Shown one piece after another: positions 11,592 to 20,678 of a stretch of 64,000 bases of DNA; within the stretch, counting starts at the first letter, position 1; every line of letters begins with the position of its first letter. The notes below the pieces were generated by a model. It was given only the letters and a program-made list of their open reading frames with translations. It searched no databases and was not told the origin of the DNA. The DNA is taken from NCBI GenBank assembly GCA_026874595.1, contig CM049311.1, positions 72,026,453 to 72,090,452 of the forward strand, written 5' to 3'. The position numbers and the translations under genes were made by a program. The DNA comes from Sipunculus nudus (taxonomy: Eukaryota; Annelida; Sipuncula; Golfingiida; Sipunculidae).

Positions 11592-11739
11592 GTTTGAGGG
11601 ACCAGCTAGACAGAAGATGGTCACAGAGACGGTTCAACCAGACACTTTTTCACAGACCTCGCTTAATCGCAGCCTGGGTGTCCGCAGCCAGGGCAGCTTG
11701 TCCCGTGGGGACTCGGTGGATTCCAGAGATGGTGCTCAG
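11592..11739 (+). CDS. Internal coding exon (148 nt) of an unidentified plus-strand gene
   Basis: The pyrimidine-rich acceptor tcttttttgcag precedes the exon and CAG|GTAGGC closes it. In the preferred frame it enters in phase 2 and leaves in phase 0, giving 49 whole codons. The peptide starts FEGPARQKMVTETVQPDTF, continues through SLNRSLGVRSQGSLSRGDS and ends VDSRDGAQ. It is rich in Ser, Arg, Gln and Asp and has no Cys or Trp, as expected of a disordered linker with basophilic kinase sites. GC content is clearly above the flanks. A second frame is also open but would give a peptide loaded with Arg, Trp and Cys, so I prefer the first. I do not recognise the family. Its phases match the microexon at 4749 and the exon at 16454. 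Confidence 0.62.
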
Positions 11740-13768
11740 GTAGGCATCAGTCTTTCTGATGAATGTTAAATGTGTTATATGTTGTGTGTAACCCTGTGTT
11801 TTAGATGTCTGGATCCAATTGCTGGCTGTAATTAGGTTGGTCATGCCTGGTAAAAGACCTGTGGGGATGTTGAATATAAGAGCGATGATGATTTTGACCT
11901 GAGTTTCCAGATTGTCTGGTTGAGATTTGATTGCCAATGTGATAGCCATGGTGTAATCAGTCTGGGTGTAATTGTCTGCTTTTTAATCAGTGATGACTGA
12001 GTTTTCGACACAATGTATGATTGATTGTATAAGGTGCTGGCGACTTCTTTGATAGGCTGCAGGAATGTGTCATGGATGTCTGAAGTGAGCACGGTGTAAT
12101 TTAAAGTGAGATCAGAGGATTGCTTTTGACATATTTACATAAAGTTGACTTAATACATGTGTGGTTGATGCTTTTTACGTCTGGTTTCACCACTGATTTT
12201 AATTTGAACATTTGAGTTTGTGTTGCGAGGTGAACTAGAGGTGAAAAAGATGAAAGAATTGAGAAATAAAGGGAGATTGTGTTCAGTTTTGAGGTCAAAA
12301 GAGGATGCCATTACTTTGGTGCCAACATTTTTCAGATTGCCTTTCCTCATACATGGAATTATTCTAGCTGTTTTGATGGTTCACATTTAATAGTTCAGGT
12401 CTGATCACCATCTGAAGCTGATTAATCACATTGGCCAATGGTGGTGATATAATCGCTAATTCCTAACAGCTTCATTTTGGATGAATATCATAGTTTACTT
12501 ACTTCTGTATAATTAACAATTAACAAACATAAGTATAGGCCCTTTCAGATAAATGAAAAATAAAGAAGTTTTTCATCATAAAGACAGATTGCATGCCCCC
12601 CTTTTTTTAGTCCAGAAAAACCTTGACAAAATTTCATGGTGTATGTATAAGAACAAGCTTGAAATTAATAACCTGAACAGCAGCTTATTCTTTGGTAAAG
12701 CAAAAGTGGAAGATATGCAAAGGTAATGTCCAAAAATACAGAAAATAAAAAAAAAAAACATGCTACATTTCAATAATATATTGAGTGGTCTTGGAACAGG
12801 TTCACAGCATGAAGAGCCTTTAATGATATCCTTTGTGGTGACATGACATTATTAAGAAAAATATGTCTCTTCGATCAGATTGACAAAACCCTTAGTATAT
12901 CAGAATTGTCTGTTCATACACTTTCTTTTGCAACTGCCATTATCATATATTTCTCATTCAGCATTTGGTGCATGCATAATTATTCATTTTAACCTCTTCT
13001 TTCTTTATAATTGTGTTCTCATTTACATATTCCATGTGCAATATTTATGGGACCCATAAAATATTGCACAAGGAATATGGGTCCAGAGCCTAACTTTGGA
13101 TACAATGGAAACCTTTAAATGAAGTCAGCCTTTGTCGGAGCCAGTTGAGAAACTGTTATTTATTCATTTGAGCTGTCTTTGGCAACTTTGGTTTATAGGA
13201 ATTTAGTTTTTTACATGGTTTGTAAAGGCTGATATACTGATATGTAAGGATATGGAGTCCAGTTAAAGCTACTTTTATTTATTTTTGTGTCTTACATCTG
13301 TTTCGTCAAAATTGATATATCTGATATATCTGAGAAATTAAACAATGAAAATATCAGAAGTCTTTGGGGATCAGATGTTGCAGATGAATTTTCAGGCACC
13401 AAAAGTATGCCTGACAGGCATTGTCTGATTATGAATTTTCATGCAAATGCAAGACAAGCATTTTCTTCCATATTTGTCTCTGTAAACTTGTGTGTGAATG
13501 TTTTGGCCATTAAGGAACATGGCCACACAACCTCCTAAGTATGAAAAGACATTACTGAAGAAGCAGAAGGACAAAACACAAAAGAAGCTTTGCATCTTGG
13601 AATAAAAAAACATGTAAGTATGGATTCTTTATTGTCCCAAAACTGTTGATGAATACAAAATTTTCAGTGTAGACATTACAAAAGCCATGCTAAATTGAAT
13701 GAATAGAAGCTGGAAAGGATATACCGATAATCACTCCTGGATACCTGATGAGGATACAACAATGGATC
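11740..13768. other. Intron-like unique sequence, no gene seen
   Basis: Small open frames on both strands have AT-driven composition and no recognisable domain. A Lys-rich stretch around 13535-13605 (PKYEKTLLKKQKDK) stops before a good donor GTAAGT at about 13614, and no acceptor precedes it, so I do not call an exon. Confidence 0.45.
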
Positions 13769-13770
13769 TA

Positions 13771-15778
13771 CCGTAAAAGTCGTTGCAGAAGTCGCATCCT
13801 TATTACAAGTCGCACCCTGACTTTTATGATCCCCCTGGGGAATAGCCTTTCAAGTTTAGTTTCAGGAAAAGTCCATAATATAGGTCGCACCCAGACTTCG
13901 GAGGCGTCCCAACCACCTGATACATTTGGAATTTGAGTATCATTCCTTGCGATGCAAGACTACAACCAACGTCCCCATAGTACTTTTGTGGTTTATAAAC
14001 TAGATAAACCATTTAAACGTAAAAATAATTGGACAGCTTTAATACAATGCTTATATTTAAGGAATAACAACAGAATCTTAACATATAAAGTCGGGGTTCA
14101 ATTGTCAGGTAAGATTTGTACAGTGCCAAAGTCAGCTGCATCGGATAACATTTTGTGCTGTGAAACGATGTCCTTGTTGCCGTTTCTTACTAGGTTAAGT
14201 AACATTAGAATGCAAATATCAAGTTAAATGACTGTATTAATAAACTAAAAGAGTCTGAGGCAAAATACTTTTAAAATCGAGCAACTCTTTAAATTGTTAA
14301 AGATCGTCAAACGTAGAGTGGATTCATTAGACTATGATTAGTTTCCGTACGCGTGACGAGTCCCAATCCGACGCATTGGGCATGATTTGAACAGACTTAA
14401 GACAACTATAGGTGGAAAGAATAATTCAGTTTGAATTTATTCACCTAATTTCTTAAATGGGCTCTAAAACTGAATTTATTATCCCTTCAATTAAGTGTTA
14501 CAACTTACCATCTAGGCGCGGCACATGCACGGTATTACTGAAATCACTGAAATATATGTCAGTCAACAGGGGGATAATGAACGCTTTATTGACCGGTCAG
14601 TTAACGTAAAATAAACATAATTGAATTTACAGATATTATATTTACTGGGACTAATGATTTATTTTTCTTTGATAATATCTGGAAAACCCAATTTCCATCG
14701 TTATCAGTGATTATATTCAAGTGGCTTGGATGTATGGCAAACTCAGCCGTGTTGAACCAGATCCGTCACGACACCAAACGGGGCCGGTTCCCGTGGAATT
14801 TAGGTGCGTATATGGCACTTTAAGTAAATAAAATATATACCTATATGGTGTTTGTTATTTCATTGTATTGATTAATGTGTCTTCATTAAAAAAATCACGA
14901 ATACGTCAACGCACGATTGACCGTAATGCATGCGTGCCGCCATATTGTTGGGCATACGATCGTCCTGAAAGAGACACGGGTAACACTCGAAGCAAATCGT
15001 ATATTTGTAGCTCACGTGAAACGTTATAACATTGTTATCTAAAACGCTTGAAAACCACGAGATGGTGACAGTGACCTAATGGTTCTTAATATGAGAGTTT
15101 ATAATTGTGGATATCAGTCACGGAAGGCTTAGTTGACATGGGGATGTAAAGGTCATTGCACGGGTGACCCGTGGCTTGAACTTCCGCTACACGGCTTCAA
15201 AGGTCAGCTGGTATTCAGCGATCAACCGAGCAGGCAAAAGAATTCACGACGTATGTGTAGTGGATCAAGCTTGAATGTGACACAACTTTACATGCATAAA
15301 CGGATATGGAACCGCGAGTTTTTCATTATGGAAAGCATACCCATATAGTTAAACGGAAAGAAAATGTACATCAAAGAGCGGCAGACTGGCATATGCGTCA
15401 AATTGACTCATGATATAATAGTAACGCAGATTAGGAAGTGTCACTTGAATGGCGACTTGTCAGAACGAGTAGGTCTTGAACCGGGCAAATTTAAAATTTG
15501 CATTTAATGTTAATTAAATGAAAATTACGTCAGTTCACAAAATATAAAGCATAAGAGATGGTTAAAAGTGTAAATTATTGGGGAAAGACGTTTCACAAAG
15601 CACTGGTTAAAGGTATTGCCGATTATCGCTCAACTGACGTCGTTCCATGTACCGGGAAAGCTGACAGAAAAGGGATAAGTATGTATTACAAGTCGCACCC
15701 CGACTTTGCTAGAAAATTCTAGTTTTTAGAATTCGATTTCTTAGTACAAGTCGCGTTTTCTGCAACGACTTTTACGGT
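13771..15778. mobile_element. 2.0-kb TIR DNA transposon, TA target site (Tc1/mariner- or pogo-like), CpG-rich
   Basis: The ends are perfect inverted repeats: CCGTAAAAGTCGTTGCAGAA (13771-13790) and its reverse complement (15759-15778), flanked on both sides by TA. Inside the TIRs, subterminal motifs AAGTCGCA and ACAAGTCGCACCC recur at both ends (about 13790-13820, 13880 and 15690-15755). TA duplication with CCGTA-type ends points to the Tc1/mariner/pogo superfamily. No transposase frame is open, so this is a non-autonomous or decayed copy. CpG is frequent across 14300-15100 (for example CCGTACGCGTGACGAG), unlike the CpG-poor surroundings. Confidence 0.8.
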
Positions 15779-16453
15779 ACATTCAATTCTTCAGAGAACA
15801 GCAGAAGCAAATACTGAAGCATGTTTTTATATGGAAAAGAGATTACGACTTAGAAAGGATAATACCATTAGCACAAAGGATACATACAGGCAGAACAAGA
15901 TAATTATACAGAGGAGGATAAAATGATTGTATAGCAGATCATTAGCACCTCTCTTGAATTTTCATTACTGTGATTAATGGTAGCTCAACAAAAGTCAAAC
16001 TGAGTCTATATTGATTACCATCTGTCGTGGCTGTCATGGGTCGTGTATACATGCAGCCATTTGATAAAGAAGAAACAGATGTCCCATGTACATGCTGACT
16101 GTTACATAGTTATGAAACTTATGATATTATAAAATATATAATCATATTCAACAAAACAAAACAAATCAAGATGGGAAGAGAGATATTATCCAGAAAAGTT
16201 TGCTTTGTTGCACCAGAGAAAAAAAAAACTCACAAGTGTGGCTGCATTATGATGGGCAGATGAAAATCAGACGAAATAAGTAGCACTGAATTAAAAATTT
16301 ATGACTGTAGAAAACAGCAGAATTAATTTATGTTTTATGTGAATCATATGAAAAAAGAAATTTGAAAGTGGGGCCTATATACTTAAAGGTTACATTTTAT
16401 TTATTCATATATTTTGTGGGGGGGGGGGAAGTTTTTCTTTCAAATTTTTACAG
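15779..16453. other. Unique AT-rich sequence, no gene seen
   Basis: No repeats or ORFs of note. An 11-base G-run (16418-16428) lies about 25 bases upstream of the acceptor of the exon at 16454. G-runs in that position can act as intronic splicing enhancers. Confidence 0.4.
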
Positions 16454-16525
16454 GTATTAGTGGAGGGGGCTGGACCTGTTATTACAGACAACACATTTGA
16501 TCAAATACATGGTGGTGCCTGCTGT
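16454..16525 (+). CDS. Putative internal exon (72 nt) of the same unidentified gene
   Basis: The acceptor tttctttcaaatttttacag is strong and the donor is TGT|GTAAGA. Only phase 0 is open. It encodes 24 residues starting VLVEGAGPVITDNTF and ending DQIHGGACC. The other two phases stop within the exon. The 148-nt exon at 11592 leaves in phase 0, so the two join directly. If the donor is not used, the frame continues nine codons to TAA at 16553, which would give an alternative C-terminus (VRIKKLENN). Composition is balanced and protein-like. Family and function are not recognised. Confidence 0.5.
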
Positions 16526-17613
16526 GTAAGAATTAAAAAGTTAGAGAATAACTAATATGATTGAAAAATAAATAACCCTATATTATTATATATTCTCTAT
16601 TTATATTTTATTTGTTTGTAATAACATTAAAATAAAAAATCCTGTAATATGTTTCGGATCTAGATGTCCTTCAAGGGTCAACTCTCTTCTGCAAAATTGT
16701 GGGGATAAGGACTAGATCCATATTGTCTTCTTAGCTGAAGCACTTAACAATACATTATAGGGTAGCTATTGTTACATGCAGTATGATCCCTTTATTGGTG
16801 AGTCCTTATCCCCTGATGGCAGTTTAAAAGGATTGTATGTATGACATGTATGGATACACAAATGATGAGTAAACTTTGCTTGAATCGTTATTGATCTGAG
16901 CTTGGGGCAGCACAGGATGTAAACACTAAAGCGACAGTTTTACTCCAAGGGTAAAGAGGTCTTTTATTGATAATAGTCAGTAGTACTTCAGTGAATAGGG
17001 TAGTTGTAAACCTTATGTGTGCAGCCCTTTCATGTTCCCTGCTTACTATGCACTTGCAGTACTGCTTTGCAATGTCATATTGAAATAATAGCAGTCAACA
17101 TATACAACAGAGAATGTATGAAGAAACAACTAGGTTTTATCTAGGCTGCAGGAAACATAACAGTCACCTGCAATATTGTTGAAAGTGATTTAATTTTTCT
17201 GGCCTATCTGTATAAAATTTGTTCCTGTCAATTAAGGTTAATATTATAACATACACTTAATGACTGTTACCTAATTTTCCATGACTGTTATTTAATGAAA
17301 GATCTGTGTGGATATGGTGTAAGATGGTAGAGTTCTGATTAAAATGAAGTCTCATTATCTTTATTTTGTCTGTCTCCACTTAAATCAGTTAAAATGGATT
17401 CATCAATTATATGTGATATATTACTTTGACTTCTTGAGCACATAAATAATATGTGTGCATATTTATACTTGAGAAACATGTTCACTTTCTATTCCTGAAA
17501 TAAAAATCCTGTTAAAATTATCTAAAGGTAAATCACAGTTTGTAGGTATCTTAATCCAATATTGAGCAGTATTCATGGATATTCTTATTAGATTCCATCA
17601 TTTTGAACACCTT
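16526..17613. other. Unique AT-rich sequence, no gene seen
   Basis: No transposon ends, tandem repeats or convincing exons were found. Confidence 0.4.
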
Positions 17614-17748
17614 GTCTAGTATTAGTTGAATATTTGACAGTCAGATGGCTGGTATCCAGTCTGGTATTAGTGGGGTGTTTAACAATCAGATGGTTTGTGC
17701 CCTGTCGAATATGAGTGGGGTGTTTAACAATTTGGTGGATTTTCAGAT
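17614..17748 (+). repeat. 45-bp tandem repeat, 3 diverged copies
   Basis: Units begin GTCTAGTATTAGT (17614), GTCTGGTATTAGT (17659) and GTCGAATATGAGT (17704). Each continues with a 'tttgacagtcagatgg' or 'tttaacaatcagatgg' core. The spacing is exactly 45 bp with about 25% divergence. Confidence 0.75.
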
Positions 17749-18576
17749 AGTAAGTCAGAGAGATAATTAATTGAGGAACAGTTTAGTGGGTATTTGTTTA
17801 GTCAGGGGCATAGAATCAGAAATCCAGGTTGTTTGAAATTACTGACATATCAAATGTTGTGCTCCCTGTGATTAAGAACAGCTATTATAAATAGCATGGG
17901 TCCTGTTTATCTGTCTATAGTTCATCCAGCAACATGTGGTATTCAGCCAGGCATAAAAACAGGCCTTTACCAGGACTGGCTGGTGTTACGTTCCTAAGTT
18001 CAGAGCAATACATCTTACAGGGTACAGCTCCTACTAATGAGCAGAAGTGCTGGAGACATTGATTAGGGCTAAACCTAGTAACATTGGGAGGATTCATCAT
18101 GTATGTCCCTTTGTTCCGTTCTCGGAGCCTGGCTTGATTTCCTAGTGCTTCAGGGCTATTGGTCCTGAAAGCCATAAGGCACCATTTATTTTCCATTCCA
18201 AATCATAATTATGTCAAGATCAATGAAAATCATTGATACCACTATATTCTTTGTTGTCTGGACTTTTTTGCCACAAAATTTGGGTATTATTTCATTTCAG
18301 AGCATTTCTGCTTTGTTGAAGAACATAAAGAATGCTGTCATGCTGAAACGTGTTTTTACGCAAGACGAAGCATATCTTCCTGTGATGTATTGAAATGCCG
18401 CTTAAGGGGAAATAAAGGTCCTGTAGGGCTTAGCTCCTGAATGCGGCCTGTCAATTGTGTCACAAAAGGGGCCCAGAGAAAATACGAAGCCTTAATTTCA
18501 CTGTGATGTCAGATTAATTGTCTGTCATTGTGCTGTGACCTTGACATTCTTCCACCTTGTACCAGTTTCTCCTCAG

Positions 18577-18701
18577 AGCCAGATGAGTCAGACCTTGATA
18601 AGCTCCTGGCCATGGCGCTAAATCTCAGCAGTCAACTCCTTTTCAGGATCCCATTGCACATTATCTTGATTAAGACAAGGACCTATAGGCAAACTTTCTT
18701 T
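18577..18701 (+). CDS. Weak candidate exon with a UIM-like segment
   Basis: A good acceptor gtttctcctcag is followed by an open frame needing one base from upstream. It reads PDESDLDKLLAMALNLSSQL and runs to TTC TTT before GTAAGC. The stretch DKLLAMALNLSS resembles a ubiquitin-interacting motif (acidic start, L-x-A-x-A-L-x-L-S). The C-terminal half is basic and hydrophobic and looks less like a real exon. Its entry phase (1) does not follow from the exon at 16454, so another exon would have to lie between. Chance is a serious alternative. Confidence 0.2.
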
Positions 18702-19220
18702 GTAAGCCAGTAATTATTATGGTTTATTACTGCATACCTCATTGAAACTAATAGTTTATATTGCCCCTTTGAATCTTTGTATTTTCCTACCTTTGGGTAC
18801 AGGCAAATTTAAAAACCAATTTGATAACCATTGTGAATGACATGTCAGCAAAGATTAGTAACTTTGACTGACATATTTATATAATATGGTACATACAGCA
18901 CCCTCTGTCTCTTTCCAGCTAAACCAGGATGTTTTACAGTGGATAACTAGATCTGAGCACTTCCATAGATACAACAGAGGGGACTTGGCCATAACCACTG
19001 GATTTGACATGCTCCATGTTCTTAAACTATCTTACAAATGACATTCTTTTCATATTCATACATATATATCTCAGGGATAAGTTGTTTGTTAGAGGAAATA
19101 ATCAAGAAAACACTTCTAATCCAATGCTCAAATTGCTGGTCAAAGCTAAGTCTTTCAGTTTCATTTTACACAGTTGAAGTTGCAACTGAAATGAGAAGAG
19201 ACTGCCTGTCTTGTAAAAAG

Positions 19221-19540
19221 AATATCCTGAGTGTAAAGAGGACATTCTGAGTGTAAAGAGGACTTTCTGAGTGTAAAGAGGACATTCTGAGTGTAAAGAG
19301 GACATTCTGAGTGTAAAGAGAACATTCTGAGTGTAAAGAGGACATTCTGAGTGTAATGAGAACATTCTGAGTGTAAAGAGAACATTCTGAGTGTAAAGAG
19401 AACATTCTGAGTGTGAAGAGGACTTTCTGAGTGTAAAGAGGACATTCTGAGTGTAAAGAGAACATTCTGAGTGTAAAGAGAACATTCTGAGTGTAAAGAG
19501 AACATTCTGAGTGTAAAGAGGACATTCTTAGTGGGATGAG
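19221..19540. repeat. 20-bp minisatellite, 16 units in perfect register
   Basis: The unit GACATTCTGAGTGTAAAGAG repeats every 20 bp with no indels. Variation is mostly GAC/AAC at the start and CATT/CTTT. The first and last units are degenerate. The minus strand is open in all three frames, each with a 20-residue period (HSECSLYTQNVLFTLRM type), because three units make 20 codons. This is a property of the repeat and not evidence of a protein. Confidence 0.95.
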
Positions 19541-19628
19541 CATAGCTTACATTTTGTCTGCCATCTTGCATCTAGCATATTTTTTGTGTGTGGAGTAACC
19601 ATCTCAATATGGCAGATGCTGGCTTGAA

Positions 19629-19876
19629 TAAGTATATGTACATCTGCAGAATTCTATTTTTGTTTTGGAGTTTGGTGTGAGTTTGGTGGTAGCACATGAT
19701 TATATCCTTGTGTCAACCAGGCTTGGTGTTGGTCCTTGAAATCATCATGATTCCTGGTAGCGTTCACCCTCTGTGGGGCTGAAAAATCTCACCATTCCTC
19801 AAATGAGATTCAAATCATGATCTCCTAGCTCTAAGTCTATGTTCAGTGCTCTACCCCAGATCATAGAAGCCAGTGA
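19629..19876 (-). mobile_element. tRNA-derived SINE, copy 2 (minus strand, diverged)
   Basis: Collinear with the SINE at 5092-5455. It shares GTACATCTGCAGA at the low-coordinate end, 'ggtggtagcac', 'gttcaccct', 'gagattcaaa' (B box complement) and 'ctctacccc' near the A box. The A box region is more decayed and there are internal deletions. Confidence 0.7.
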
Positions 19877-19944
19877 TTTATGTACCTCTTTTATTTCGCA
19901 TCTTTTGACTCTCTTACTTTCTCCATTGTAAATTACTGGTCCCC

Positions 19945-20678
19945 TTTTTAGACCTCAGCCCTAAGGCTGATGGGCTATTGTTGTCACCCAAGCTGTCCGT
20001 CTGTCCGTACAGCGTCCGTTAACTTTCACCTTGTGAGTGGGATATCTTGAAAAGGATTCACCTTAGGAATTATATTTTTTCAGTGAAGATGTATATTGAC
20101 AAAATCGCAGTCAAGTTCGAAGATGGGTGACCTTGACCTATTTTTCTTTGTTTTAGAGCTGATTATAGAAAAAACATTTAGAAGCTTTTTTCTCAGGAAC
20201 CATTGGGTGGATTTTCACAATACTAACTATGATCATAGGGACTGATGGTCTGTAAATGCTGCACAAGTTTGGTGGCGCCACCTACAATTTCTGATTTTTA
20301 ATGAATTTTTCTTGGATTTTTAAACTTGGGCTTGTGAGCAGGATATCTCTAAAAGGATTCACAGTAGGAATTTTATTTTTTTGGTGAAGATGTATATCGA
20401 CAAAATCTCGGTCAGGTTCGAAGATGGGTGACCTTGACCTATTTTTCAAGGTCACAGAGCTTATAATAGAATAAAACTTAGAAGCTTATTTTTCAGGAAG
20501 CATTTGGTGGGTTGTTATGAATCATGGTTCATGACTCTCCATTTCAAATTTATAAATGAGACATGTATCGATATACATCCATGTGAGAACAGATATTTAG
20601 TACTTCTTACTGTTACCACCTCTAAACACTGTTCTTTTGGCTGAGGGCTTTTGTCAGCTTCTGCTGATATTCTAGTTT
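19945..20678 (+). mobile_element. Family C element (Helentron/HINE-like, 0.73 kb)
   Basis: It opens TTTTTAGACCTCAGCC. TCAGCC-CTAA-GGCTGA (19955-19970) is a perfect 6-bp hairpin. The 5' arm GACCTCAGCC is mirrored by GGCTGAGGGC (20639-20648, 9 of 10). The 3' hairpin TCAGC-TTCT-GCTGA (20654-20667) and tail TATTCTAGTTT follow. The interior is two copies of a unit of about 301 bp (landmark GTGAG at 20033 and 20334), each with TGACCTTGACC, plus one GGTGGCGCCACC palindrome (20271). No ORF. Confidence 0.78.

Noticed and set aside
11592-11739. Alternative frame of the 148-nt exon (LRDQLDRRWSQRRFNQ type)
   Set aside because: Open, but overloaded with Arg, Trp and Cys. Its phases do not fit the microexon or the 72-nt exon.
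11650-11949. 99-codon minus-strand frame
   Set aside because: Antisense shadow of the exon plus intron. No splice or domain support.
19102-19571. Three overlapping minus-strand frames of 125-136 codons (HSECSLYTQN repeats)
   Set aside because: Translation of the 20-bp minisatellite. All three frames are open because 3 x 20 is a multiple of 3.
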